Both the position numbers and the translations under genes were made by a program. A stretch of 64,000 bases of DNA from Acetoanaerobium pronyense (GTDB lineage: Bacteria; Bacillota; Clostridia; Peptostreptococcales; Filifactoraceae): contig NZ_JAGGLI010000001.1 in the NCBI RefSeq assembly GCF_017874355.1, forward strand, positions 62,001 through 126,000, given 5' to 3'. Positions 29,751 through 39,753 of this stretch are shown one piece after another (positions within the stretch are counted from its first letter, which is position 1; the number at the start of each line of letters is the position of its first letter). Below the pieces are notes generated by a model. It had not been told where the DNA came from and did not search any database. It was given only the letters and a program-made list of their open reading frames with translations.

Positions 29751-31562
29751 ATGACAGATGTATTATCAAAAAAACATGCAAACCTAGATTATTCTCTTTC
29801 AGCAATTGAATTTTATTCCCAGGTATTAAGTATTGAGCAGCTTTTTTCTTATGGATATAGACATTTTCATAAAATAACAGGGCTGAAAAAATCAGCTATA
29901 TTTGCACTTGAAGAAGAAAGCTATGTGCTTAAAGAATGTGTGGGTTATGATATAAAAAAGGATTTTTATCCTTGTGATTCTAAATTGGAAAATATTGCGA
30001 CATTATGTGGCACAACCCTATGCGAAAATAAAAATCAATATTTTAAGGAAGATTTTTTAAAGAAGTATAATGCTGAGATTATAATACCTCTGATAGTAAA
30101 GGATACTCTTGCGGGATTTATATTAACAGAGACTCTACCTGATATATGCAGTGAAAAATATCATCTTGAGTATATCGAAGGTATGAAAAATCTTTTCAAT
30201 ATGTCCCTTTCAAACGCATATGATAGGGAAAAATTTGATTTTTTGAAGGCGGATATAGATAAAAAAGTCTACAACCTTATTTTAGTCAATCAGTGTACAA
30301 GGCTTATAATGGCTGAAAGATGCCTTGATAGACTTTATGCTCTATGTATAGATGTGATTAGAGAATTAACTTCAAGCTCTGTTACAACTTTTGGTATCTA
30401 TGACACCCTAAAGGAAGCTGGAGTAGTAAAAGGTTATGTAGATATCCTATGCTCTGAAAAAAAAGTTATTAAAGAATTTAAAATGAAAAAAAGCAGGCTG
30501 ATTAACGAAAAAACTATATATAATGTAAAAATAGATAAAGAGCTATTAAGTGAAATAATTGAAGATACTAGTGCATTAGAGTCTCTAGGTGCAGAGTATA
30601 TAGTATTTATAGCTCAAGAGGAAATATTAGGATTTGTAACTATAGGAAAACCAGTTAATGAAAGTCCTTATGATTATTTGATTTTGAATCAAGCAGAAAG
30701 CATTGCAAAATCAATATATATAGCAATGAAAAATGCTATATATATCAAGGAAATAAATCAAAATAGAGAAAAAATCGAAAATCAGATAAAAGGGATGAAA
30801 AAACTCAATTTGATGATAAAAAATATCAATTCATGTAATAGTATCGATGAAATATATGATATAACCTTAGAGACCTTGAGACTGGGATATAAAATGAAAA
30901 GAGGGTTTATTCTAATAAAAACTAAAGACAATTATAAAATAAAGCCCATTGGATATAATGCTGATAGAAAAATTAATCTTATGCCAAAATTCAATATAAA
31001 TGAAGAAAGTATTTATTTTAGTCATGGCAGTGAAAATATTAAAAATTATTTTGATATTGAGGATTATAAAGGAGATGAAAACTGTATTATAATATGCCCA
31101 ATAAAAACAGAAGAACTTTCCTCTGAAAAGGAAAATATATATGGGTATATTGTGATTACTCAGATTGAGGATTCAGTAGACGAAAAAAATATATTGATAA
31201 TTGAGACAATATCAAATAGTATATCTCCAATAATAAGACAGATGGAGGAAAAAGAAAAAAAGACTGAGGGAATGATTAAAGATTCTAGATTTATGTTTTA
31301 TAGGGCTATTGAAGAATTTACTTTTATGAAAAAAGAATATGATATGGATTTTAAGGTATATTATAAAATCTTTAGGCCTCTTCCTTTTACAAGGATTAGT
31401 TTAGAAAACTATGATTATGAAAATATCTATTGCTATGATAATGTCATAATGGTTATTTCTTTAGGTGACGAAGAAATAATTAAAGATGATTTTGATGGGT
31501 TTGTTACAGGGGAAACTGGGTCTGAAATCGAAAAAAATATAATCAAAAATATATCAATTTAG
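29751..31562 (+). CDS. GAF-like sensor protein, function unknown
   Basis: This is a 603-residue soluble protein that I do not recognise by name. Residues about 20-170 and 350-500 look like GAF-type domains (for example AEIIIPLIVKDTLAGFIL and YGYIVITQIE), with a helical middle section (EINQNREKIENQIKGMKKL). I see no kinase, cyclase or HTH output domain, so it may work through protein contacts. It follows the FapA-type gene by 12 nt with RBS AAAGGAGG, and a strong terminator comes right after it, so the two form one unit. Confidence 0.7.
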   Translation: MTDVLSKKHANLDYSLSAIEFYSQVLSIEQLFSYGYRHFHKITGLKKSAIFALEEESYVLKECVGYDIKKDFYPCDSKLENIATLCGTTLCENKNQYFKEDFLKKYNAEIIIPLIVKDTLAGFILTETLPDICSEKYHLEYIEGMKNLFNMSLSNAYDREKFDFLKADIDKKVYNLILVNQCTRLIMAERCLDRLYALCIDVIRELTSSSVTTFGIYDTLKEAGVVKGYVDILCSEKKVIKEFKMKKSRLINEKTIYNVKIDKELLSEIIEDTSALESLGAEYIVFIAQEEILGFVTIGKPVNESPYDYLILNQAESIAKSIYIAMKNAIYIKEINQNREKIENQIKGMKKLNLMIKNINSCNSIDEIYDITLETLRLGYKMKRGFILIKTKDNYKIKPIGYNADRKINLMPKFNINEESIYFSHGSENIKNYFDIEDYKGDENCIIICPIKTEELSSEKENIYGYIVITQIEDSVDEKNILIIETISNSISPIIRQMEEKEKKTEGMIKDSRFMFYRAIEEFTFMKKEYDMDFKVYYKIFRPLPFTRISLENYDYENIYCYDNVIMVISLGDEEIIKDDFDGFVTGETGSEIEKNIIKNISI

Positions 31563-31610
31563 TCTTGTAAAATTTTTTTTAAAATTGTATACTTGTCAAT
31601 AGTAAAATAA

Positions 31611-31656
31611 AAATACTCTATTAGTTCGATATATCTAATAGAGTATTTCATTTTTT
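31611..31656 (+). terminator. Terminator after the GAF-like gene
   Basis: AAATACTCTATTAG and its exact complement form a 14-bp stem, followed by CATTTTTT. It separates the FapA/GAF unit from the chemotaxis receptor. Confidence 0.9.
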
Positions 31657-31687
31657 GATTATTTAAAAATATGAAAGGGCTGGGTTG

Positions 31688-33721
31688 ATGGAAAAAAGAG
31701 AGAGGAAAAAAAGTATAAAGTTTAAGATGGTAGCACTTCCCCTTATACTTATTTTTGTTGGAGTAAGTATAATCGGAGGAATATCTTCTTACTTTGCAAG
31801 GGAAAATCTACTAAATGAAATGAGAGTAAATGGATTTTATTTGGCAGAAGGTTATGCATCGAGATTAAAGGATAATAGTGAGACTTTAAAAACTATAGAT
31901 AAACTTATTGAAGAGAGAATAGAAACTGCAAATAGAGTGATTGCTTTTAATAGCGGCAATATAAATAACGAATTTCTTAGTGCATTATCTAGAGATATGA
32001 ATATAGTGGAAATCAATATTACTTCTCCAGATGGTGAGATAATATACTCAAACATGCCTGAAAACATAGGATGGACATTTCCAGCTGACCATATAGGCAG
32101 GGAAGTATTAAACGGAAGCAAAACTACCCTATATGAGGACATAAGGCAGAGCGCTGTCGATGGAAACTTTTACAAATATGGATATTTAGGACTTCCAAGC
32201 GGGAATATGGTACAGTCTGGAATAGACGCATCAACTCTTGCAGGAATCATGGAAAGCTTTGAATATCAAGTACTTATAGATGAGATTTCTCAATCGGAGG
32301 AAATAGTTTTTGCATTATACATAGATGATAGCTTTACAGCAGCAGCCCATAGCAATAAAGAAAGAATTGGTATAGACCTTAAAGATGATCCTGGAGCAAT
32401 AGCCGCAATTTCAAGGGGAGAAAAATACTCTAATGAATATGATTTTGCAGCAGAAGGAGTTAGAGTTTATGAGGTGCTTGTGCCTGTTGAAGAAGAAGGA
32501 AGAGTAGTAGGAGCAATAAACTTAGGATATTCCATGAAAAACATAAATGCTGCAGTTAGAAATAATATGATGATAGTGTTTGGAATATCTTTATTAGTAT
32601 TTCTTGTAATGGGGATACTTATGTATCTTATTTCAAACGATATAGTAAAGCTTATTCAAAAGCTAAAAATACAGATGAATCTTATGGGAGATGGAGATTT
32701 TACACAAGATATTCCTAAGGATATACTTGCCAAAGAAGATGAATTTGGAGAAATAGCAGATGCAGTAAAGGGAATGCAGGAATCTATGAGAGCAATTGTC
32801 TCAGGAGTAGTGGAGACTTCAAATCAGCTTGCAGCATCTTCTCAGGAGCTCACAGCTACTGCTCAGCAATCTGCAACAGCATCTGATGAGGTGGCAAGAA
32901 CTATAGAGCAGATTGCTCAAGGGGCATCAGATCAGGCGGTAGATACGGAAAAAGGTGCAATATCTATTACAGATTTAGGGACTATAGTTGAAGAAAATGA
33001 AAGACATATAGATAGACTAAACAAGTCTACAGAGAATGTCAACAAACTTAAGGACGAAGGCTTTGATATCCTTAAAGGACTTGTAGAGCAGACTAATAAG
33101 AACAATCAATCATCAAAGGAAGTAAAAGAAGTTATAGTAAATACTAATGAGAGCGCCGAAAAAATAGTTACAGCAAGTGAAATGATAAAGAATATTTCTA
33201 ACCAAACAAATCTTCTAGCTCTAAACGCTGCTATAGAAGCTGCGAGAGCTGGAGAGGCTGGAAGAGGATTCTCAGTTGTAGCTGATGAAATCAGAAAACT
33301 TGCTGAAGAATCAAACAGATTCACTGAAGAGATATCGTCTGTAATAAGCGAGCTTACAGGAAAGACCTCTAATGCAGTAAAGACAATGGAAGAGCTTGAA
33401 GGTATAGTGAATTCTCAAAGTAAGTCAGTTGAGATGACAAGCGCTAAATTTGAGGGGATTTCAGATGCCATAGAAGACATGAAAAGTGCTATATCTATGG
33501 TTAATGAGTCTGAAAAAGAGATGTCCGCAAAGAAAGATGAGATAATATCTATTATAGAAAACCTTTCTGCAATATCAGAAGAAAATGCAGCAGGAACAGA
33601 GGAAGCATCCGCTTCTGTAGAGGAGCAGTCAGCATCTATGATGGAGATTGCAAACTCAAGTGAAGAGCTTGCTAAAATAGCTCAAAATCTAAATGAAATG
33701 ATATCAAAATTTAAAATTTAA
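31688..33721 (+). CDS. Methyl-accepting chemotaxis protein
   Basis: This is a 677-residue receptor with a membrane helix near residues 13-33, an extracytoplasmic ligand domain (about 34-285), a second helix (about 290-315), HAMP, and a long methyl-accepting coiled coil. The signalling tip [20 protein letters not shown] and the following [18 protein letters not shown] are the class hallmark. It has no CheR-binding pentapeptide at the end. ATG 31688 (AAAGGG 8 nt upstream) is preferred over the overlapping TTG 31685. It implies the host is motile. Confidence 0.94.
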   Translation: MEKRERKKSIKFKMVALPLILIFVGVSIIGGISSYFARENLLNEMRVNGFYLAEGYASRLKDNSETLKTIDKLIEERIETANRVIAFNSGNINNEFLSALSRDMNIVEINITSPDGEIIYSNMPENIGWTFPADHIGREVLNGSKTTLYEDIRQSAVDGNFYKYGYLGLPSGNMVQSGIDASTLAGIMESFEYQVLIDEISQSEEIVFALYIDDSFTAAAHSNKERIGIDLKDDPGAIAAISRGEKYSNEYDFAAEGVRVYEVLVPVEEEGRVVGAINLGYSMKNINAAVRNNMMIVFGISLLVFLVMGILMYLISNDIVKLIQKLKIQMNLMGDGDFTQDIPKDILAKEDEFGEIADAVKGMQESMRAIVSGVVETSNQLAASSQELTATAQQSATASDEVARTIEQIAQGASDQAVDTEKGAISITDLGTIVEENERHIDRLNKSTENVNKLKDEGFDILKGLVEQTNKNNQSSKEVKEVIVNTNESAEKIVTASEMIKNISNQTNLLALNAAIEAARAGEAGRGFSVVADEIRKLAEESNRFTEEISSVISELTGKTSNAVKTMEELEGIVNSQSKSVEMTSAKFEGISDAIEDMKSAISMVNESEKEMSAKKDEIISIIENLSAISEENAAGTEEASASVEEQSASMMEIANSSEELAKIAQNLNEMISKFKI

Positions 33722-33728
33722 GATTAAT

Positions 33729-33768
33729 TTAGAAAAGACGAGATTCTTTTGAATTTTGTCTTTTCTAA
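33729..33768 (+). terminator. Long hairpin after the chemotaxis receptor
   Basis: AGAAAAGACGAGATTC pairs with GAATTTTGTCTTTTCT through about 16 positions with two G-T pairs and loop TTTT. There is no T run behind it, so termination is likely but not certain. Confidence 0.55.
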
Positions 33769-33853
33769 TGTAAAAAAATATTGACAAAATTATAAAAAAA
33801 TAGGAATCTAATAGTTGAACATAATACTTTAATAGTAGTGCAGGGGAGATAAA

Positions 33854-35227
33854 ATGAAAAGTTATAATCTAACAGAAGGAAGTATTTCAAAAGCATTAAT
33901 AACTTTGGCACTTCCAATTATGGGAACATCCTTTGTTCAAATGGCATATAATCTTACGGACATGATGTGGGTAGGAAGACTTGGAAGTCTTTCGGTGGCA
34001 GCAGTTGGGACAGGGGGATTCTTTACCTGGTTTTCCATGGCCCTCATAATGATATCAAAAATAGGAGCAGAAGTTAGAGTGTCTCAATCCATTGGAAGAA
34101 ACGATGATATTTTAGCTAAAAGATATATAAAAAGCTCTATACAAATAAATCTCTTTTTTTCCATAGTATATAGTTTGATTTTAATACTATTTAAAAACCA
34201 GCTTATAGGATTTTTTAACTTAGGAAATGAAGAAGTAATAACAAAAGCTACGGATTACCTTTCCATAATTGGTATTGGTATGGTATTTAGTTTTATAAAT
34301 CCTGTATTTACAGCAATATGGAATGGGTATGGAAACAGCAAGGTCCCTTTTAGAGTAAATGCACTTGGCCTTATTGCAAATATGATACTCGATCCCCTCC
34401 TTATACTAGGGTTTGGTTTTATTCCAGCATTGGGAGTAAAGGGCGCAGCTATAGCTACAGTATTTTCACAGTTAGTGGTTTTTTCTGTATTTTTGGTTTA
34501 TGCAATTAAGACACCTAAGCTTTTTTCTAGCTTAAGGCTTTTTACAAATATTGATTGGGAAAAGATTAAGGATGTATATTTTCTGGGACTTCCAGCAGCC
34601 CTTCAAAGCGGAATGTTTACTGTTTTTGCAATGTTTATTGCAAGAATTGTAGCAGTGTGGGGACCGGTGCCAGTGGCTGTTCAAAGGGTAGGTAGTCAGA
34701 TAGAAGCTATATCTTGGATGACAGCAGGTGGCTTCTCCACTGCAATAAGTGCGTTTACAGGGCAAAACTATGGAGCTGGAAAGTGGGACAGGATATATAA
34801 AGGGTATTTTACTGGACTTTTTTTAGTAAGCCTTGTAGGTATATTTGCGACACTTCTTTTAATATTTGCAGGAGGACCCATATTCTCTATATTCCTCTCT
34901 GAAAAAGAAGCTCTTGGTATTGGGGTAGCTTATCTGAAGATACTTGGTTATTCTCAGCTTTTTATGTGTATTGAAATACTAACATCAGGAGCGTTCAATG
35001 GTCTTGGAAGGACTGTTCCACCTTCTGTAATAGGTATAATATTTAATGCACTAAGGATACCTGCTGCCATATTTCTTTCTTCTGCAACATCTTTAGGACT
35101 TGATGGAGTATGGTGGAGCATAAGTATTTCCAGTGTGTTTAAGGGAATAATATTAACCACATGGTTTATTGGACTTCTAACTAGATATAAGAAAAAAACA
35201 GGCACAGTGATTCCAAACCTAATTTAG
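33854..35227 (+). CDS. MATE-family multidrug/cation efflux protein
   Basis: This 457-residue membrane protein with 12 helices shows the MATE signature: LALPIMGTSFVQMAYNLTDM, GNSKVPFRVNALGLIANMIL, then a repeat in the second half ending near GLGRTVPPSVIGIIFNALRI. Such proteins export organic cations, drugs or metabolites with Na+ or H+. The substrate cannot be read. A second MATE gene lies at 44815. Confidence 0.9.
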   Translation: MKSYNLTEGSISKALITLALPIMGTSFVQMAYNLTDMMWVGRLGSLSVAAVGTGGFFTWFSMALIMISKIGAEVRVSQSIGRNDDILAKRYIKSSIQINLFFSIVYSLILILFKNQLIGFFNLGNEEVITKATDYLSIIGIGMVFSFINPVFTAIWNGYGNSKVPFRVNALGLIANMILDPLLILGFGFIPALGVKGAAIATVFSQLVVFSVFLVYAIKTPKLFSSLRLFTNIDWEKIKDVYFLGLPAALQSGMFTVFAMFIARIVAVWGPVPVAVQRVGSQIEAISWMTAGGFSTAISAFTGQNYGAGKWDRIYKGYFTGLFLVSLVGIFATLLLIFAGGPIFSIFLSEKEALGIGVAYLKILGYSQLFMCIEILTSGAFNGLGRTVPPSVIGIIFNALRIPAAIFLSSATSLGLDGVWWSISISSVFKGIILTTWFIGLLTRYKKKTGTVIPNLI

Positions 35228-35284
35228 CATTTATGGAAAGTTATCTTATATAAATTTTTATTAAAGAAATATCGGTTAAACTTA

Positions 35285-35327
35285 AAAACTGTTATGAGCC
35301 CTTTAAATGAGCTATAGCAGTTTTTTT
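35285..35327 (+). terminator. Terminator after the first MATE gene
   Basis: AAACTGTTATGAGC pairs imperfectly with GCTATAGCAGTTT, followed by seven T residues. Confidence 0.8.
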
Positions 35328-35354
35328 AATATAAAGTTTATAGTAAATTTTATA

Positions 35355-35570
35355 TTATTTTTCAAATAGGTCTTCCATAAGATTATTAATTCTATCTCTT
35401 CTTTTTTTACTTTCTTCTAAGTCTAAGGTGATTTGAGTACCTATTATATTGATGAAATCCCCTTCCTTAGTTTCCCTAGGCAAATAAATTTTTTTTATTT
35501 CTTTAAAACTACCATCTGAAAGCTCAACTACTGCATATTCTTCTTCAAACCTGTCTATTATACCCTTCAT
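35355..35570 (-). CDS. DUF3006 domain protein
   Basis: A 71-residue protein of the DUF3006 type: it starts MKGIIDRFEEEYAVVEL and keeps a beta-rich fold before a basic C-terminal helix. Function is unknown, but this family commonly sits beside ComEC-like metallo-beta-lactamase genes, as here (10 nt). RBS GGAGG on the minus strand precedes ATG. Confidence 0.8.
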   Translation of the reverse strand: MKGIIDRFEEEYAVVELSDGSFKEIKKIYLPRETKEGDFINIIGTQITLDLEESKKRRDRINNLMEDLFEK

Positions 35571-35580
35571 AATAAGCCTC

Positions 35581-36459
35581 CTAGTTCCCTTTTCTGTAAA
35601 TATAGCTTCCTGGGTCTTGATTTACAGTAATTTCATTTCCACTAGATTTAAATACTACTGTTCCTTGTTCATCGGTCCTATATAAAGAGATAGAGTTTTC
35701 TTCAAGTAAAGTAAGAATCTCTTTGTGGGGGTGAGAATACTTATTTTTATATCCAGCAGAAACTACAGCTGCATAAGGAGATACTTTATCTAAAAACTCC
35801 TTTGTGGTAGATGTGGAGCTACCATGATGACCTAACTTAATAACATCAGACTTTATATCATCAAAGGATTTAAGAATATCCTCTTCGTTTGGGGCTTCGG
35901 CATCACCCATAAAAATAAAAGAATCTTCATTATAGACTATCCTCACTACTGCAGAGTAGAGGTTTAGTTCATCAGAGTAATTTTTGTCTTTAATAGGACT
36001 CAAAAACCTAGTATCAATATTTGTATCAAAGTCGATTTCCCTACCTTCATAGGCTTCCTTTATTGTAAGTCCCTTTGATTTTGCAGCTAGGAGTACGTCT
36101 TCAAAGGTTTTAGTGGTATGGATTTTTTTAGGCATATAAAATTCTCCTATTTCAAATGAATTTATAACATCATCCATTCCACCTATATGATCCGCATGGG
36201 GATGTGTACCTATTAAGACGTCTATTTTTCTAACTCCCTGTCTCTTTATATATTCCACAACTTCTCGGCCTTTGGAATTGTCTCCAGCATCTATAAGCAT
36301 TGTTTTGTCGTTTGGAGAAATAATAAGGGAGGCATCTCCTTGACCTACATCAATAAAATGAACCTCTAGTAAAGGCTCTCTTTCTGAAACAAAAATTTCG
36401 CAACCCGATGAGATTAATAGTATAAAAATAAATAAAAAACTAAGATATGTTTTTTTCAT
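35581..36459 (-). CDS. ComEC-type metallo-beta-lactamase lipoprotein
   Basis: The 292-residue protein starts MKKTYLSFLFIFILLISSGC, which is a lipoprotein signal peptide with the lipidated cysteine at the end. The mature part is a metallo-beta-lactamase fold like the C-terminal domain of ComEC. VHFIDVGQGDASL, the metal motif GTHPHADHIGG, then MGDAE and LGHHGSSTST are present. It may process DNA or another phosphoester outside the membrane. The start is the ATG ending at 36459 (minus strand), behind AGGAGGAATC. The gene 3' of it encodes a DUF3006 protein. Confidence 0.88.
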   Translation of the reverse strand: MKKTYLSFLFIFILLISSGCEIFVSEREPLLEVHFIDVGQGDASLIISPNDKTMLIDAGDNSKGREVVEYIKRQGVRKIDVLIGTHPHADHIGGMDDVINSFEIGEFYMPKKIHTTKTFEDVLLAAKSKGLTIKEAYEGREIDFDTNIDTRFLSPIKDKNYSDELNLYSAVVRIVYNEDSFIFMGDAEAPNEEDILKSFDDIKSDVIKLGHHGSSTSTTKEFLDKVSPYAAVVSAGYKNKYSHPHKEILTLLEENSISLYRTDEQGTVVFKSSGNEITVNQDPGSYIYRKGN

Positions 36460-36690
36460 GATTCCTCCTAGAAACATACAATTTATTATATTATATCAGA
36501 AAATATATATTACATTTAGGGTATTAAGAGTTTTTAATAAAGCGTGTTTAGGTGTGATTTTTTTGGAAATAATTAAGAGTATGTTAAACTAAAGACTAAA
36601 GTATGATTTTGCTTTTTATAATTTATAATATATAGACTAATAACAGAGTAATTATTCCCAATAAGAAAAAAATATGATAAAATTTTAATA

Positions 36691-37635
36691 TTGCAATATT
36701 ACAATGTACTGGAGGAGATTGAGATTAATAAGCTGGAATCGGACTGTAGTTTAAAGTCTATAACTATAGGATCAAAAGATGACCTTTTACCATATATGAA
36801 TAAGGTGAGTTATGAAGCCTGTGAATATAGTTTTATGACAATATATATGTGGCAGCATGTTTTCAATACAAGTTATAAAATAAAAGATGACTATTTGATT
36901 ATATTTGGAAAATACGAGGATGATTATTTTGCTATACAGCCAATTACCGAAAAGGAGAACTATGAAGCTGCATTTAGTGAAATAGAATCTTGTTTTGAAA
37001 GGATAGGACAAAAATTGAATCTAAGGGCAATAACAAAGCCTTGGGTTGATTTTTTAATTGAGCGATATCCTGAAAGATTTGAGGTTATCGAAGAAAGAGA
37101 TGCCTTTGACTATGTATATGATGCCGAAAAATTAAGAACTCTCTCAGGGAGAAAATATCATTCTAAGAAAAACCATTATAATGGCTTTTTAAAAGAATAT
37201 GAAGGTAGATATGAGTATAGACTTTTAGACCAAAAGGATTTTTCAGAGGCAATAAATCTAATGGAAGAATGGGCAAAGGATAAAGAGAAAGATCAGCATT
37301 TAGTCGGAGAGAGGCTTGCTGTAGAAAAGGTATTTAAAAATCAAAGTAGACTTAAAGAAACTAAGGTAGGCGGAATTTATATTGATGGAAAGCTTGAGGC
37401 CTTTACATTTGGGGAGATGCTAAATGATGATACCGTTGTTGTTCATGTGGAAAAAGCAAATCCAGAAATAAGAGGACTTTACGCTGCAATCAATAAACTT
37501 TTTTTGGAAAATGAATTTCCAAATGTTGAGTTTGCAAATAGAGAAGAGGATTTAGGCCTTGAAGGTCTTAGAAAAGCTAAGCTTTCATACAAGCCTATAA
37601 AACTTGTAGAAAAATATACATTAATAGAAAAGTAG
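36691..37635 (+). CDS. DUF2156 / phosphatidylglycerol lysyltransferase-like domain protein
   Basis: This 314-residue protein has the GNAT-like fold of DUF2156 proteins. The N-terminal half contains YEACEYSFMTIYMWQHVF, and the second half GRKYHSKKNHYNGFLKEY and VEFANREEDLGLEGLRKAKL. The family is related to aminoacyl-lipid transferases such as MprF, but the function of these soluble forms is unclear. The start is doubtful. TTG 36691 is the only conventional start but has no ribosome site; a strong GGAGGAG lies at 36711-36717 and points to ATT 36724. It is followed by a GNAT gene. Confidence 0.75.
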   Translation: MQYYNVLEEIEINKLESDCSLKSITIGSKDDLLPYMNKVSYEACEYSFMTIYMWQHVFNTSYKIKDDYLIIFGKYEDDYFAIQPITEKENYEAAFSEIESCFERIGQKLNLRAITKPWVDFLIERYPERFEVIEERDAFDYVYDAEKLRTLSGRKYHSKKNHYNGFLKEYEGRYEYRLLDQKDFSEAINLMEEWAKDKEKDQHLVGERLAVEKVFKNQSRLKETKVGGIYIDGKLEAFTFGEMLNDDTVVVHVEKANPEIRGLYAAINKLFLENEFPNVEFANREEDLGLEGLRKAKLSYKPIKLVEKYTLIEK

Positions 37636-37642
37636 GGATAAA

Positions 37643-38827
37643 ATGGGGTTTAGATATGCAGAAGAAAAAGATATACAAATAATAAGGGAGCTTTGGATGT
37701 ATTCCTTTAATGAAGATGCATCATCTACAGATTATTATTTTGAAAATAGATATTCTAAAGATTACAATGCTTTATGGGACGAAGAAGAGATAAAGGCATC
37801 TCTTCAGTTGAACCCATATACACTATCTATAAAAGGGAAAAAAGAAAAGACAAGCTATGTGGTTGGGATAAGTGTATATCCAGAGCACAGAGGTAAGAAG
37901 CTGACTACAAAGCTACTAAAGGCATCTCTTTTAGATTTGATTGAAAGAGGGGGGGCTATATCCTTGCTTATGCCTATAGATACCGATATCTATAGGAGAT
38001 ATGGCTATGAAAACTGCTTTGATATGGAAGTATATAACCTTTCTATCAGAGATATTAAGATAAGAAAGGATAGGGCCGAAAAAACAAAGAGAGTTCGAGA
38101 AATAACTAAGCAGGATATAAAAGATATTCAGAATATTTACTCAAGTGCTTCGAAAAACTGGGACAATTATATAGAAAGAGATGAGGACTACTTTAAAGAG
38201 CTTTTTAAAGAAGTAAAATCTGAAGCAGGGGAAATTTTCATATCCTATGATAAAGATGAAGGTGCAACTGGATATATGATATTTTATCCGAAATTTGAAG
38301 GGGGCTCTAAGGGTTTTGTGAGGGAGATGTTTTATAAAAATAGCTCTTCACTCAATACCTTTTTATCGATAATCAAGAGTCATCGTACTCAGTTTAAGGA
38401 TGTAGAGATATGTCAGGAAAAAGACTCATATTTAAAAGACTTTTGGGGTTATGATAACAAAATAAAGGTTAATATTAAACCCTTTATGATGGCGAGAATA
38501 ATAAATCCAGCATTATTCTTAAATAATATGGGTATAAAAAATAAAATCCCTCTTAAAATGAAGATTATAGATTCTTTTTTAGATATCAATAATAAAGCGT
38601 TTATAATATCTGAGAATGATGTAATAGAGTCAAATGATGAAAATAATATTGATTTTATAATAGATATAGGTTCTCTAACTCAAATTGCACTGGGATATAT
38701 TGGTATTGAAAATGCAGTATTTACTGAAAAGATAGTTTTTTTAGAACCTGAAAAGAAAGAGAATATAGTATCAGCTCTTAAAGAAATTTTTCCAAATACA
38801 AAATCATTCATAAATGATTATATATAA
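37643..38827 (+). CDS. GNAT acetyltransferase, Eis-like
   Basis: The 394-residue protein has an N-terminal GNAT domain with the acetyl-CoA loop VYPEHRGKKLTTKLLK and IDTDIYRRYGYENCFDM. A second GNAT-like unit follows, and the C-terminus resembles the SCP2-like domain of Eis proteins. Substrates could be amines, aminoglycosides or peptides. It begins 8 nt after the preceding gene and is translated with it. The perfect terminator at the end closes the unit. Confidence 0.82.
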   Translation: MGFRYAEEKDIQIIRELWMYSFNEDASSTDYYFENRYSKDYNALWDEEEIKASLQLNPYTLSIKGKKEKTSYVVGISVYPEHRGKKLTTKLLKASLLDLIERGGAISLLMPIDTDIYRRYGYENCFDMEVYNLSIRDIKIRKDRAEKTKRVREITKQDIKDIQNIYSSASKNWDNYIERDEDYFKELFKEVKSEAGEIFISYDKDEGATGYMIFYPKFEGGSKGFVREMFYKNSSSLNTFLSIIKSHRTQFKDVEICQEKDSYLKDFWGYDNKIKVNIKPFMMARIINPALFLNNMGIKNKIPLKMKIIDSFLDINNKAFIISENDVIESNDENNIDFIIDIGSLTQIALGYIGIENAVFTEKIVFLEPEKKENIVSALKEIFPNTKSFINDYI

Positions 38828-38868
38828 AAAGCTTCCCTTTTTTGTTATTAAAAAAGGGAAGCTTTTTT
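38827..38868. terminator. Bidirectional terminator after the GNAT gene
   Basis: AAAAGCTTCCCTTTTTT and its complement form a 17-bp stem with loop GTTATT. Being symmetric with A and T runs, it also serves the stress-protein gene on the opposite strand. Confidence 0.92.
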
Positions 38869-38942
38869 CTGAATTAACCTAGTTTTTATGTGTTAATAAT
38901 GGATATTTGAGTTCATTAATACTGGATTTATTATTAAAACTG

Positions 38943-39548
38943 TTATTTTTTTGTACTATCAAGTGGATCTGTTGGAGGTGTTACCTCTGGTTTTAAACTA
39001 TTCATTACAGGCTCTTTAGGCATATCCTTATAGCCCTCATAGGATTCTTTTTCTAGAGCTTCATGCCTTACAAAAGTAGAGAATACCTGGTCTATATTTT
39101 CTTCGTGACTATCTACAAGAACTAGAACATCTCCGCTTTCTAGGTGCACATGATATTTTTCTGCATCGTCTTTATCGATTCCAAGTCCAGCAAGGGCTCC
39201 TACAACTCCTCCTGTAGCTCCTCCTGCAGCAAGACCTGCTATTGTAGCAGCAAGAGGACCTGCGGCAAGTATTGGTCCTATCCCAGGGATAGCAAATATT
39301 CCAGCTTCTACTAAAAGAACTCCTATAGCACCAATTGCTCCACCTGCTACAGCTCCTGTTCCAGCAGCTTTTCCTACTTCTTTTTCTGGGGATGCATGTG
39401 TAGCCTCTTCGATGTGTTCTTTTGTTTCTTTGCTCTTTGCTATAAAGGAGATATTTTCCTCCTTATATCCTATAGTCTTTAGTTCCTTTATTGCTTTTAT
39501 AGCATGCTCTTCTAGTTTAAAAACTCCGACCATTCTTTTTTTAGACAT
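38943..39548 (-). CDS. General stress protein with YflT-like and glycine-zipper regions
   Basis: The 201-residue protein starts with a YflT/GSP17M-like domain (MVGVFKLEEHAIKAIKELKT). A hydrophobic glycine/alanine-rich stretch follows (AAGTGAVAGGAIGAIGVLLV and further repeats to about residue 125). It could form membrane-associated helices. A domain with GDVLVLVDSHEENIDQVF follows. Related proteins are stress-induced in Bacillus. The C-terminal tail is Pro/Glu-rich. Function is unknown. Confidence 0.75.
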   Translation of the reverse strand: MSKKRMVGVFKLEEHAIKAIKELKTIGYKEENISFIAKSKETKEHIEEATHASPEKEVGKAAGTGAVAGGAIGAIGVLLVEAGIFAIPGIGPILAAGPLAATIAGLAAGGATGGVVGALAGLGIDKDDAEKYHVHLESGDVLVLVDSHEENIDQVFSTFVRHEALEKESYEGYKDMPKEPVMNSLKPEVTPPTDPLDSTKK

Positions 39549-39753
39549 TTGTCATTCCTCCTTAGTAATTGATACTTTCAGTTATAGATAATATTCCCAA
39601 ATATTAGGCATTGTAATCAAAATTGATATTTAATAATACTTTTAGGATTCAAATTCAAAAAATCTTTACATGACTTAAATTTTAGGAGATTATTATAGAA
39701 GAGATTAAATTAAACTGGAACTAATGCTGTAATAATTTTATAGGGAGGAAAAT

